From JAVVEH01 sp032251435 (lineage in GTDB: Bacteria > Verrucomicrobiota > Lentisphaeria > Oligosphaerales > MVZH01): 64,000 nt of DNA. The position numbers and the translations under genes are program-made. Positions within the stretch are counted from its first letter, which is position 1, and the number at the start of each line of letters is the position of its first letter. The notes under the pieces were generated by a model. That model saw only the letters and a program-made list of their open reading frames with translations, was not told the DNA's origin and ran no database searches. The stretch is taken from assembly GCA_032251435.1 (NCBI GenBank), contig JAVVEH010000014.1, forward strand, positions 1 through 64,000. The letters run 5' to 3'. Positions 1 to 9,733 of this stretch are shown piece after piece.

Positions 1-720
1 GAAGTACCTGGGAGTGAACGCCAAATAGTGTACGTTTTATCCGATTTTCAGGGTAGAATGTGTCCTTAGTGCTTGGTGCTTGGTGCTTTGTTACAGAGAG
101 GAGGCCGCCGAGTGGCGCAGCCACCTTTAAAAAGCCACTGTGTGGCCCGGCGCCCTGGGTGGTCTGGGATAGGTGGAGGCCCCAGGTAGACGTGCGTGTG
201 GGAGTAAGGGAGTATGGGGGCTGAGGGATGAAGCCTGAAAGCTGAGTGTGTCGCGGGAGCGACGGGGTGCCCCCGCCACTTGAGCAGGTGCTGTACTGGT
301 TGAGGGTGTTGTAGTGGATCAGAGCGGATGGTCGCGGGGACGCGACCGGTCCAGTACGCGGATCAATGGTTCCTGTGAAAGTGGTTCCGGCCTGTGCCGC
401 CGTAGCTTTTGAGCGAAGGCGTATCATCACTGTGTCCGTTCCGCGTCCAAGGGACATCGTCCCGTGAAAAATGCCACGGTGTGGCTCGATTGGTGTAGTC
501 ATATTTGGATACTGTAACGGCTCCGATTGCGTTTTCAACATAATTAACACGGTCGCATTGTGGCTCATAGGCGCGGCTGGTTACCAGGCCATTCGGGATC
601 GACACAGTCGCGATTGAGGCGGAGTTCGCGAGATAGCCGTAGGTCACAGCAATGACATGGCCACCCGCGGGAAAAAGTTCCAATATCTCTTCAAAAATGG
701 TTGTCGAAAGGGTGGGATTC
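1..720 (-). pseudogene. Rhs/YD-repeat protein remnant
   Basis: Two minus-strand frames read as pieces of one Rhs-type protein. From about 700 down to 380 the translation has YD-repeat phrases (IPNGLVTSRAYEP, then AVTVSKYDYTN). After one frame change near 380 a second frame stays open to the window edge and contains ALIHYNTLNQY, then TWGLHLSQTTQGAG and GGLLSV, matching the WGxDLSxxxQGAGGxGGLL signature of Rhs core domains. An in-frame insertion (about 115-150) with the hairpin halves agtggc and gccact splits that signature. The gene is therefore frameshifted, interrupted, and cut by the window edge. Rhs proteins are large secreted polymorphic-toxin or wall-associated proteins; this copy is unlikely to be functional. 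Confidence 0.75.
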
Positions 721-876
721 TCATGAAAACAAATTATGCTTATATCGTAAATACCGCACATTTTCACGGCCCTGCCTATGTGTTCAGGGATCGTGGCAAA
801 GAGCGGCGATGTCATTGTCGCATAAAGACTTCGCCAGAAAATATGATATGCTGGCCTGAACAAGGAGTTACTTATT

Positions 877-3800
877 TTGAGCTATCCCATCCGTACGTCC
901 CGAAATTTATGGGAAATTCCCGAACTGACGCACCTGAACCGCCTGGACATGCGGGCCGGCGGTTTCCCCTTCGCCGACCGCGGGCAAGCCTTGGCGGGCG
1001 ACACGGGCACCTCCCCTTGGGTTAAAAATCTGAATGGTGACTGGAAATTTTTCCTCTTTCACAAGCCCGCGGATGTTCCCGAAGAAGCTCTCGGGGCCGC
1101 GTTTGACGATGCGGACTGGGGGCTGATCCCGGTGCCGGGCAACTGGACGATGATGGATTATTGGGATAAACCGGTCTATACAAATGTTCAGATGCCCTAT
1201 GACAACACACCGCCGCTTGTCCCGGAAGAGAATCCGACCGGTGTGTATCGGACGGTGTTTGAGGTGCCGGAAAATTGGCTGAATCGACGGATTGTTTTGC
1301 ATTTTGGCGGTGTTGAAAACTATTTTGAAGTTTACGTGAATGATGTGTTTATCGGGATGGGCAAGGATAACCGTCTGCCGTCGGAATTTGATTTGGCCGA
1401 CAGCGTCCGCCCCGGAACCAACACGCTGGCGTTCAAGGTCTTGAAATGGGCGGATACCAATTATATCGAGGATCAGGACCAATGGTGGCAGGCGGGTATT
1501 TTCCGGGACGTTTTGCTCTATTCATCCGAACACGCGTTCGTCAAGGATGTGTTCGCCCGCGGCGAGTTGGATCTCGCGTCGCCCGCGCTGGACGGTGTGT
1601 TGACGTTACGCGTTGAACTGGGATTTTCGCTGAACAGTGACACCTATGGGAGAAATGGGCCCAGTGAGGATCTTTGTGTCGAAGCGGAACTTGTGTCTCC
1701 GGAGGGAAAAACGTCACAGACTGAAAGCTGTGTCATTGACCGGCGGTTCCGGCGGAGCGGCTACGTCGGGGAAATGGCCATGCGGGTGCCTGCATGCCAA
1801 GCTTGGACAGCGGAGACACCCAGTCTTTACACAGTCGTGGTTACGCTGAAGGACAACCAGGGGCGGGTGATGGACACGCGCGCTGTCAAGACCGGATTCA
1901 GGACGGTTCGGGTTGAGGACGGGGAACTGAAAATCAATGGCCGGGCCATCATGATCCGTGGCGTGAATCGGCATGAGCATGATGACACGCTCGGCCGGGT
2001 CGCCACCCGCGAGATGATGCTGAAAGACATTCTGCTGCTGAAGCGGTTTAACTTCAACGCCGTGCGGACATCGCATTATCCGGATACGACTGAGTGGTAC
2101 GATCTCTGTGACGAATATGGTCTGTATATTTTAGATGAGGCGAATGTGGAGACACACGCCAATTATCCGACCTTGTGCCGGGATCCGCGCTGGAAAAACC
2201 AGTTTGTTGAACGCGGAACACGCATGGTCCTGCGGGATCGGAACCATCCCTGTGTGTTTGGCTGGTCCCTGGGTAATGAATCCGGCAATGGCGGTAACCA
2301 TGACGCCATGTACGCCGCGATGTCCGCATTGGATGACAGCCGGATTTTCCATCACGAGGGCGAACAGAAAGCGGGTTGGTCGCAAGGGGGATTTGAATGG
2401 TCCGCCCCCCGGAGCGGCATCAACGCGTTTGTGGATCCCATGTACCCGCCCCCTGCCAAGATGCTTGAATGGGCCGCGTCTCCGGAACGTGATGGGCGTC
2501 CCTTCATTTATTGTGAATACGCCCATGCCATGGGCAACAGTTGCGGCGGGCTGAAAGACTATTGGGATGTGTTTGAAAGCGTCAAAGGAGCGCAGGGAGG
2601 GTTTATCTGGGAATGGGTGGATCATGGCATCCTACAGAAGGATGAGAACGGCCGGGAATACTGGGCCTATGGCGGGGATTTCGGGGAAGAGATTCATGAT
2701 TCGAATTTCTGTACTGACGGCATGATTTGGCCGGACCGCACGCCCCATCCCTGCATGTATGAGTTTAAAAAACTCGCTCAACCCTTGAAAGTGGAAGCCG
2801 TGGATGTTGAGACTGGGCTTTACCGGATCACCAATCGCTATTGGGCTGTGCCACTGTCGTGTCTGACTGGAACGTGGGAGTTAACGGTGGATGGGCGCGT
2901 GGTTGACGATGGCGACTTGCCATGCGTGGACGCCGGGCCGGAAGAGTCCCGGGAGATCCGCGTTGACTTGCCCCGTCCGGAGCTGATGGCCGGCCAGGAA
3001 GCGCATGTGATATTCCGGTTCAAAATGCGGGAAGCGACACCATGGTGTGAGGCCGGCCATGAAGTGGCCTGGGAACAATTCGCCCTGCCTTGGACAGGTA
3101 ACATAAAGGGCGCCCCGCGCGTCGGGCAAGCTGTTGATATTGAGGAAACAGGTGACATTGTCACAGTGACCCGCGGCGAATTGGCTGTGGTCGTCAGTCT
3201 TGCGGAAGGCATGGTGAAAGCTGTGTTATTTTCGGGAGATCACGTGCTGACGAAAGCCCCGGAGCTGTCTATTTGGCGGGCCAATACAGACAATGACGGG
3301 ATCCGGGCCTGGAGCGGGCAAAACGCTAAGCCGCTGGGTTTGTGGCGGGCTGAGGGACTGAACGAAAAGCGGACGCTGGAAAGGAGCGCCCGCGTCACCA
3401 AAGCGGACGAAAACGCGGAAATCACGTTACGGGCGGTGTGCGCCGGCCGGGGAAGTGACAAGCGGTTTGTTCATGACCAAGTGTGGACGGTGTGTCCCAA
3501 GGGTGACATTCAGGTGGTTAACACCGTCACCTGTGATGAGGGGTTGCCGACCTTGCCGCGCATTGGGGTGGAGATGGCCACAGCGCCAAATTTTGAGCGG
3601 GTGGAGTGGTTTGGCCGCGGCCCGTGGGAAAATCATATTGATCGAAAAGCGGGGGTGCCGGTCGGCCGCTATTCAGGCACCGTTGATGAGCAGTTTGTGA
3701 ATTACATTCTGCCTCAAGAGAACGGCAATAAATGTGACGTGCGCTGGTTTTCCGTGACGAATGGGCGGGTGAACATTCGGTTTATTGGCCGGGAATGGTT

Positions 3801-4020
3801 GGAATTTTCGGTCCGGCATTTCACCGATGATGATCTATACTCCAGCGCTCACGCCAACGAACTTGAGGAAAAACGCCGGGCTGAGACGGTGATTCATCTG
3901 GACCATAAGCAGCGTGGCGTGGGAACAGGCAGTTGCGGACCGCAGACGTTTGAGCCGTACACGGTGGAACCGGGAACCTACACCTTCACGTACACCATTC
4001 AGTGTTATGAACGAGGCTGA
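877..4020 (+). CDS. lacZ: LacZ-type beta-galactosidase (GH2)
   Basis: A 1047-residue glycoside hydrolase family 2 protein, close to the length of E. coli LacZ. It hydrolyses terminal beta-galactosides. Domain order is as expected: sugar-binding jelly roll (about 50-220), Ig-like domain (about 225-345), TIM barrel (about 350-640) and C-terminal beta-galactosidase small-chain domain (about 760-1045). The acid/base is E468 in GNESGNG and the nucleophile E547 in YCEYAHAMGNS. There is no obvious signal peptide, so it is probably cytoplasmic. The start is a TTG: an aaggag ribosome site at 862-867 lies 9 nt upstream and no in-frame ATG fits the N-terminus better. It stands alone, downstream of Rhs debris and convergent with priA. 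Substrate could be host or algal galactosides rather than lactose. Confidence 0.93.
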   Translation: MSYPIRTSRNLWEIPELTHLNRLDMRAGGFPFADRGQALAGDTGTSPWVKNLNGDWKFFLFHKPADVPEEALGAAFDDADWGLIPVPGNWTMMDYWDKPVYTNVQMPYDNTPPLVPEENPTGVYRTVFEVPENWLNRRIVLHFGGVENYFEVYVNDVFIGMGKDNRLPSEFDLADSVRPGTNTLAFKVLKWADTNYIEDQDQWWQAGIFRDVLLYSSEHAFVKDVFARGELDLASPALDGVLTLRVELGFSLNSDTYGRNGPSEDLCVEAELVSPEGKTSQTESCVIDRRFRRSGYVGEMAMRVPACQAWTAETPSLYTVVVTLKDNQGRVMDTRAVKTGFRTVRVEDGELKINGRAIMIRGVNRHEHDDTLGRVATREMMLKDILLLKRFNFNAVRTSHYPDTTEWYDLCDEYGLYILDEANVETHANYPTLCRDPRWKNQFVERGTRMVLRDRNHPCVFGWSLGNESGNGGNHDAMYAAMSALDDSRIFHHEGEQKAGWSQGGFEWSAPRSGINAFVDPMYPPPAKMLEWAASPERDGRPFIYCEYAHAMGNSCGGLKDYWDVFESVKGAQGGFIWEWVDHGILQKDENGREYWAYGGDFGEEIHDSNFCTDGMIWPDRTPHPCMYEFKKLAQPLKVEAVDVETGLYRITNRYWAVPLSCLTGTWELTVDGRVVDDGDLPCVDAGPEESREIRVDLPRPELMAGQEAHVIFRFKMREATPWCEAGHEVAWEQFALPWTGNIKGAPRVGQAVDIEETGDIVTVTRGELAVVVSLAEGMVKAVLFSGDHVLTKAPELSIWRANTDNDGIRAWSGQNAKPLGLWRAEGLNEKRTLERSARVTKADENAEITLRAVCAGRGSDKRFVHDQVWTVCPKGDIQVVNTVTCDEGLPTLPRIGVEMATAPNFERVEWFGRGPWENHIDRKAGVPVGRYSGTVDEQFVNYILPQENGNKCDVRWFSVTNGRVNIRFIGREWLEFSVRHFTDDDLYSSAHANELEEKRRAETVIHLDHKQRGVGTGSCGPQTFEPYTVEPGTYTFTYTIQCYERG

Positions 4021-4132
4021 CTGGCTGATATCCTTATTCATGTGGGGTCGTGCAAAATGACATATTCCGCTAGCGGCCGCGGGGTCCGCGGTGTTGGCCA
4101 CGGCGCGAAGAGGAGGGGGGAGGCGCCGTTTA

Positions 4133-6355
4133 TCACATCAGCGATAGTGGGTCAATATCCACTTGCACATCCACACCGGAGGGCATGGATTTGCCGATGG
4201 TGACATGCCGCAAAACCCGTCCCAACTGGGTCACCCGGTGGGTGCGGAGGAGGATCTGATAACGGAATTTCCCTTTGATACGGGCGATCGGCGAAGGCAT
4301 GGGGCCGATGATTTCGGTCCCTGGAGGCAAGTGGGGAGAGACGGCCTGGATGAATTGGTCACACACGCCTTGAAGCCGGGCTTCGTCTGTGCCGCGGAAA
4401 TGAACCAAGGCCATGTGGGTGTAGGGAGGAAATTGCAGAATTTTACGTTCTTCCAGTTCACTGGCGGTGAAACCGTTGGTGTCATGCTGGCGGGCGAACT
4501 CCAACGCCGCGTGAAAGGGCGTGTAACTCTGGACGATGACTTTACCGGTGATATCTCCGCGGCCCGCCCGTCCGGCCACCTGGGTGATCAGTTGAAACGT
4601 GCGCTCACCGGCGCGGAAGTCGGGAATGTGTAAGCCAAGATCGGCGAAAATAAGGCCGACCAAGGTCACATTCGGGAAATGCAGCCCTTTGGCGATCATT
4701 TGTGTCCCGATCAGAATATCCGTTTTGCCGGTTTTGAAAGCGGTCAGGGTCTTGGCGTAGGCGTCTTTGGCGGTCATGGTGTCAGAGTCCATGCGGGCCA
4801 CCCGGGCCCGGGGAAACAGTTTACGGGTGACCGCCTCGACCTTCTCAGTGCCCAGCCCGGAATAGCGGATGTCCGCGTCGCCGCAGGCCGGGCACGTTTT
4901 GTGGGCGGGTTGCAGTTGTCCACACAGATGACACATTAAAAATTCACGCTTCCGGTGATAGGTGTAGGCGGCGCTGCATTCCGAGCATTTGGCGACATAG
5001 CCGCACTTGAGGCACATCATCTGGCTGGCGTAGCCGCGCCGGTTAAGAAACAAGATCACTTGTTCTCCCCGGTCCAGGCGTCCGTCAATCAAGGACTGCA
5101 AGCGCCGGGAGATAATTTGCGGCATTCCGCGGGCGGCGGCCTCCTCCCGCATATCCACAATTTCCACGGATGGCATGAGTTGATCGTCCACCCGCTTGGG
5201 AAGCGTCAGAAGTGTATATTTCCCCACCTGGCAATTATGAATGGATTCCATGGCCGGGGTGGCTGTTCCCAACACCACGGCGGCCCCTTCTATCTTGCCC
5301 CGCACAACGGCGACATCCCGGGCGTTGTAACGGGGCGCCTCACTTTGTTTGTAGGTGTTCTCATGCTCCTCATCCACCACGATCAGCCCCAAGGCGCGGA
5401 ACGGGGCGAACAGCGCCGAACGCGCCCCGACGACGACCGACGCCTTGTCCTCATGAATTTTCATCCACTCATCAAACCGCTCACCATCGCTCAAGCCGCT
5501 GTGAAGCACGCAGACCGTGTCCCCGAAACGGGCGCGGAAGCGTTCGCAGGTTTGCGGGGTCAGGGAAATTTCCGGCACCAGAACAATGGCCTGTTTGCCT
5601 TGGGCGAGACAGTGGTCAATCGACTGTAAATAGACTTCGGTTTTTCCACTGCCGGTCACGCCATGCAGCAGGAAAGAACTCCCGTCGGCGGCGTCAATGC
5701 CCTGATTGACGGCGCTGACCGCCCGCGCTTGATCAGCGGTTAATGACAACGACGTGGAGCGGGCGACATCCGCGTTGGCGAAGGGGTCGCGGCCGACATC
5801 CTTTTGCGCAATGGTCACCAGTCCTTTTTTCTCCAGCGCCCGGGCGGCGGATGATGTCGATTCCGCTTCTTTCAGAATACTGTTTAAAAGGCCCTCGTGG
5901 TGGACGAGCAGCACGTGCATAATGGCCGCTTGTTTCGGGGCTCGTTTATCGAGTTCGGGAACGGTTTGAGCCAGCGACTCATCGCCGGCGAGGGCGATAT
6001 GCAACTGCTTCTTGGCGTGGATTTTGCCTTGGCGGATCACCGCCGGCAACAAGGTTCTGACCGCTTGCTCCCGGGCGCAGCAATAGTAATCAGCCATCCA
6101 TTCGGCCAGGGTCACCAAGGACTGGGGAAGGTGGGGCTTTTCTCCTTCGACCGCGAGAATTTCCTTGCAGTCCGGCCAGGCGGATTCGGTGAGGATATCC
6201 ACCACATAGGCGTCCCGGCAGCCTTTTCCCCGGCCAAACGGAACCCGGACACGTGAGCCGACGTGGACCCGGCCAGCCAGGCGCGCGGGGATGACATAGT
6301 CAAACGGCCGGTCCAGCGACAGGTTCACGACCACCCGGGCGAAAGTCACGCTCAT
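4133..6355 (-). CDS. priA: Primosomal helicase PriA
   Basis: A 740-residue superfamily 2 helicase that recognises stalled or repaired replication forks and reloads the replisome. The N-terminal 3'-DNA-binding domain occupies about 1-100. The helicase core has Walker A GVTGSGKTE (232-240) and the DEEH box (328-331). Between helicase motifs lie the paired zinc-binding cysteines (CLKCGYVAKCSEC, then CHLCG and CPACGD, about 440-500) that are diagnostic for PriA. The C-terminal domain is complete. It is the last gene of a minus-strand operon, 6 nt after exbD, an unusual place for priA but probably just a housekeeping passenger. Confidence 0.95.
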   Translation of the reverse strand: MSVTFARVVVNLSLDRPFDYVIPARLAGRVHVGSRVRVPFGRGKGCRDAYVVDILTESAWPDCKEILAVEGEKPHLPQSLVTLAEWMADYYCCAREQAVRTLLPAVIRQGKIHAKKQLHIALAGDESLAQTVPELDKRAPKQAAIMHVLLVHHEGLLNSILKEAESTSSAARALEKKGLVTIAQKDVGRDPFANADVARSTSLSLTADQARAVSAVNQGIDAADGSSFLLHGVTGSGKTEVYLQSIDHCLAQGKQAIVLVPEISLTPQTCERFRARFGDTVCVLHSGLSDGERFDEWMKIHEDKASVVVGARSALFAPFRALGLIVVDEEHENTYKQSEAPRYNARDVAVVRGKIEGAAVVLGTATPAMESIHNCQVGKYTLLTLPKRVDDQLMPSVEIVDMREEAAARGMPQIISRRLQSLIDGRLDRGEQVILFLNRRGYASQMMCLKCGYVAKCSECSAAYTYHRKREFLMCHLCGQLQPAHKTCPACGDADIRYSGLGTEKVEAVTRKLFPRARVARMDSDTMTAKDAYAKTLTAFKTGKTDILIGTQMIAKGLHFPNVTLVGLIFADLGLHIPDFRAGERTFQLITQVAGRAGRGDITGKVIVQSYTPFHAALEFARQHDTNGFTASELEERKILQFPPYTHMALVHFRGTDEARLQGVCDQFIQAVSPHLPPGTEIIGPMPSPIARIKGKFRYQILLRTHRVTQLGRVLRHVTIGKSMPSGVDVQVDIDPLSLM

Positions 6356-6361
6356 ATCCGG

Positions 6362-6781
6362 CTACTCGTCTTTTTCAGGCAGCGCGGCGAAGGCGATATT
6401 CCAGATGCCCGCCAGTCGGCACGTGTCCAGCACGGCCATCACATGCTCATGGTCCGTGGCTCGGTCCGCGCGGATGATGATCGCTTGATCCGGGTAGAGC
6501 TCGGCCACGTTTGTCAAACGTTCGCGCAGTTGGTCCGGATCGAGTTTGAAGCTGTTAAGCACCACCGTCCCGTCGGGGTCAATATTGACGATGACTTCGC
6601 CTTGCTGGCGATTCGCCCGGATGCCTGAACTGGCGGTGGGAACGGTCACATCCATTTTTGTTTCCCATTGGGCGTACATGGCCGCCGCCATAAAGAAAAT
6701 CAACAACAAAAACATGATGTCGATCATCGGCGCCATCTGGAAACCGGTCTGCTGAGGGGGTGTCTTTTTACGAAAATTCAT
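6362..6781 (-). CDS. exbD: ExbD/TolR-type biopolymer transport protein
   Basis: A 139-residue protein with the ExbD/TolR layout: a short cytoplasmic N-terminus, one membrane helix (about 20-42, beginning MIDIMFLLLIFFM, with the conserved proton-channel aspartate), then a periplasmic domain containing VIIRADRATDHEHVMAVLD. It partners the ExbB-like protein encoded 3 nt upstream to form a proton-driven motor. That motor energises outer-membrane transport (TonB) or envelope integrity (Tol). No TonB, TolA or TolB gene is visible here, so the exact system is unresolved. Confidence 0.9.
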   Translation of the reverse strand: MNFRKKTPPQQTGFQMAPMIDIMFLLLIFFMAAAMYAQWETKMDVTVPTASSGIRANRQQGEVIVNIDPDGTVVLNSFKLDPDQLRERLTNVAELYPDQAIIIRADRATDHEHVMAVLDTCRLAGIWNIAFAALPEKDE

Positions 6782-6784
6782 GGA

Positions 6785-7522
6785 TCAGCCCCGCTTTTCA
6801 TCCGGTTGGTTGGCGATCAACTGGCGGGTGAGCTGGCCGCACCGGTCTTCCAGTTTGGCCACCAGATGTCCCACCCGTCCCCGGAAAACCGCATATAAAA
6901 TCAACGCGCCGATACCGACAATCAGCCCGCCCGCGGTGGTGATCAGGGCCTGGGAAACGCCCTCCGCCAAGGTGTCGGGTCGAACCGCCCCGACTTCTGT
7001 CTCCATGCGGGAAAACGCCTTCAGCATGCCGAAAACGGTGCCCAGCAGTCCGACCATTGGCGCCACGCCGGCGATGTCCATCAAGTATTGCAACCGGCTC
7101 CATAGCATATCCGCCTGCCGGCCGCCCTCATCCTCCACCGCGTCGCGGACGGCGAGGTAATCCACGCGGCCGGTGACATCAATTTCCTCCGTCGCCGCCG
7201 CCATCACCTTCGCCGCCGGGGACGGATTTGTCCGGCATATATTCCGCAGCGCGTCCACATCGCCGTTACGGGCCGCCTCGGACGCCTGTTCAATAAACAG
7301 CGCCGGTGTCAACACGCCAGCCCGCATGGATAACAAAAAGTAAATGACCAGAAACACCACCACCGCTGACAGCAGGATGATGATTTTCAGGGCCGGGCCG
7401 CCCACGGCGATGACATCCCCGAACGAATCAATGGTTTTGTTGCCTCCCTCCGCGGCTTGGACGATCCCGGCGAGTCCCATGGCGGCGAGTCCGCTGATAA
7501 ACCGTGCGAATACTACTTTCAT
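6785..7522 (-). CDS. exbB: MotA/TolQ/ExbB proton channel protein
   Basis: A 245-residue MotA/TolQ/ExbB family protein. After a cleavable-looking N-terminal hydrophobic stretch (about 5-24, ending VQAAEGG) come a membrane helix near 45-67, a cytoplasmic loop and two C-terminal helices. These carry the family motifs APMVGLLGTVFGML (about 160) and ALITTAGGLIVGIGALILY (about 195-213). The extra N-terminal signal-like segment is found in some PVC and proteobacterial ExbB proteins. It forms the channel with ExbD encoded 3 nt downstream, and follows pyrD by 39 nt in the same direction. Confidence 0.9.
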   Translation of the reverse strand: MKVVFARFISGLAAMGLAGIVQAAEGGNKTIDSFGDVIAVGGPALKIIILLSAVVVFLVIYFLLSMRAGVLTPALFIEQASEAARNGDVDALRNICRTNPSPAAKVMAAATEEIDVTGRVDYLAVRDAVEDEGGRQADMLWSRLQYLMDIAGVAPMVGLLGTVFGMLKAFSRMETEVGAVRPDTLAEGVSQALITTAGGLIVGIGALILYAVFRGRVGHLVAKLEDRCGQLTRQLIANQPDEKRG

Positions 7523-7561
7523 GCGTGAGCACTCCTGTTTTTAGTGACTGATTCGGTTTAA

Positions 7562-8482
7562 TTAGATTGTGACAGTCCCGATGATGTCCGTGACCCTGGC
7601 GATCCCCCGCTCATCCAAATACTGATTCATGCCCCGGGCGATGTCCACAATAGCGTTGGGATTGCTGAACAGCGCGGTTCCCACGCCGACCGCGTCGGCC
7701 CCGGCGATCATGAACTCAATGGCGTCGGCCGCGGTGGTGACCCCTCCCATCCCGATGATCGGGACAGTCACCGCCCGGGCGACTTCATACACCATCCGCA
7801 CCGCCACCGGCTTGATCGCCGGTCCGCTTAAACCGGATATCACATTGGCGATTTTCGGGCGCCGGGTGTCAATGTCGATGGCCATGGCCGGGATGGTGTT
7901 GATTAACGAGATCATATCCGACCCGGCATCCACCACCCGTTTCGCGAAGTCCGCGATTTTAGTGACATTCGGGCTCAACTTGGTGATGAGCGGTAACGTC
8001 GTCACCCCGCGGACAGCGGAGACCACCTTGCCGGCCATGTCCAAGTCGGTGCCGAAAGCGATACCGCCTTCTTTGATATTGGGGCAGGAGATGTTGATTT
8101 CCAGAGCGGCGATGCCGGTCTTTTCCGCCTCCAGGCGGCGGGCGACCTCAGCGTAATCGTCCACCGTCTTTCCCCAGATGTTGACAAATACGGGGGTGGA
8201 AAGAGAGCGGAGAAAGGGAAGATAATCTTCATGCTTTATAAACTTATCAATACCGGGACCTTGCAGGCCGATGGCGTTAAGCATCCCCCCGTACACCTCC
8301 ACGGCGCGCGGCATGGGATTGCCATGGGAAGCAAAGGGGGCGACCCCCTTGACGGTGATCGCGCCGATTTGGTCAAAGGGCACTAAATCCACATACTCTT
8401 TGCCATATCCAAACGTCCCGGACGCGGTGACGAGAGGATTGACAAGATGAATGCCGCATAAATTAACCGACAGATCAGCCAT
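7562..8482 (-). CDS. pyrD: Dihydroorotate dehydrogenase, class 1B catalytic subunit
   Basis: A 306-residue FMN-binding TIM-barrel enzyme that oxidises dihydroorotate to orotate in pyrimidine synthesis. The active-site base is a cysteine, C133 in EINISCPNIKEGG, which marks class 1 rather than class 2 enzymes. The sequence resembles the NAD-dependent class 1B subunit that normally pairs with PyrK. FMN phosphate-binding glycines are in GMGGVTTAADA and GADAVGVGTA near the C-terminus. No pyrK is in this window. It begins 11 nt after the rhomboid gene stop and is cotranscribed with it. Confidence 0.93.
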   Translation of the reverse strand: MADLSVNLCGIHLVNPLVTASGTFGYGKEYVDLVPFDQIGAITVKGVAPFASHGNPMPRAVEVYGGMLNAIGLQGPGIDKFIKHEDYLPFLRSLSTPVFVNIWGKTVDDYAEVARRLEAEKTGIAALEINISCPNIKEGGIAFGTDLDMAGKVVSAVRGVTTLPLITKLSPNVTKIADFAKRVVDAGSDMISLINTIPAMAIDIDTRRPKIANVISGLSGPAIKPVAVRMVYEVARAVTVPIIGMGGVTTAADAIEFMIAGADAVGVGTALFSNPNAIVDIARGMNQYLDERGIARVTDIIGTVTI

Positions 8483-8493
8483 GGTACGTCAAC

Positions 8494-9438
8494 TCACCGA
8501 TGTTTCTTTTTCAACTTTTCCCGGACGTGCTGCAAAACCCCGCGTTCGTACTCGGTTAAACTATCCAGCCCTTGCCGCCCGATTTTATCCAGAATCGCGT
8601 CGATTTCTTTCATCGGATCCCCTTTGGCGGAGTAATCCATGGGGGGGGGAGGGGGTGAGGGTTTTTTCCGCTGGTTAAACAAATTCCATTTCGGCGCGGT
8701 TTTTTTCCGGTTCCCGGGCATGTGCCAGACCCCGGACCCGGTGGCGGTTGAAACGACGCTCCAACGACCTCGGAAAACCCAGCGTAAATAAAGATAGCCA
8801 CCCAGCATGCCGCCCAAGTGAGCCAAATGGGCGATATTGCTTTGCGCGCCATGGAACACCGTATTGTAGGCTTCCAGCAATCCATAAAAGAGAGCGAATG
8901 TTTTAAGTTTGATGGGAATCGGCGGGAATAGAAGCATGAGCATCTGGTTGGGCTGCAACATGGCCGCCACCAGCAGGAACCCGAACACGCTGCCGCTGGC
9001 GCCGATAGAAGACGGATAGTCAAAAATGGGAATAACCCCTTGCAGCGTTTTTAGTTCACCAATCTGTTGCGGGCCGTGGTTGAACAGGAGCCAAATGAGG
9101 CCGCCAACCAAGCCGCTGATTAAATATAAATTAAGCAGACGTTTGCCGCCCAGTTGCCGTTCGATAATCCCGCCGAAAAGCCATAGTCCCCACATGTTCA
9201 TCAAGATATGCCATAACCCGCCGTGGGCGAACATGTAACTTCCCAGCCGCCAGATCTGACCCTGGCTCACGGCGTCCCAGCGGAGACTGAGGTACGATGT
9301 CAAGGCGCCGTTGGACATGCCCTGTAAGAGAAAAACAACACCATTGATAATGATCAAAGGCTTAAGGACGGTGTCATTCGCCCGTCGCCGGGGCGCCTGC
9401 CTGAAGGGGGCTTTTGTATAATCGCGGTCTGAAAGCAT
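8494..9438 (-). CDS. Rhomboid-family intramembrane serine protease
   Basis: A protein of about 314 residues with six or so membrane helices and the rhomboid catalytic pair: the nucleophile serine in GASGSVFG (S149) and the histidine in AHLAHLGGMLGG (H206). The WR motif and the HxxxN of helix 2 (HILMNMWGLWLFGG) are also present. The cytoplasmic C-terminal tail is rich in Lys and Pro and ends in a charged segment. I chose the ATG at 9438 because gaggag lies just upstream; the frame extends back to 9603 but without family similarity. It is the first gene of the operon leading to pyrD, exbB/exbD and priA. The substrate is unknown. Confidence 0.9.
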   Translation of the reverse strand: MLSDRDYTKAPFRQAPRRRANDTVLKPLIIINGVVFLLQGMSNGALTSYLSLRWDAVSQGQIWRLGSYMFAHGGLWHILMNMWGLWLFGGIIERQLGGKRLLNLYLISGLVGGLIWLLFNHGPQQIGELKTLQGVIPIFDYPSSIGASGSVFGFLLVAAMLQPNQMLMLLFPPIPIKLKTFALFYGLLEAYNTVFHGAQSNIAHLAHLGGMLGGYLYLRWVFRGRWSVVSTATGSGVWHMPGNRKKTAPKWNLFNQRKKPSPPPPPMDYSAKGDPMKEIDAILDKIGRQGLDSLTEYERGVLQHVREKLKKKHR

Positions 9439-9733
9439 GGAACTCCTCAGTTTTAGGTGCGAACATAATCTCTGGAGCGCTTTTTTCCACCCAAGGCGCC
9501 AGGACAAGGAAAAGGAGCCGCCGGTCGCCCGGCGACTCCCCAACCAACAAGGAGAAACGCAACACCTGTTTGTATTGACGCGCGCGTTCGCGGAATGTTG
9601 CATTTAAACCTGAAAAAGAGTAAAGAAGATGGTTTTTGAAATAAACGGGTTATTGTAGCGTTGTTTGATCGCCGCCTTAGATTTTTTTCACACGTATAGC
9701 CCATTCTGAACAAGCTGTGGAGTTATTGCGCCC

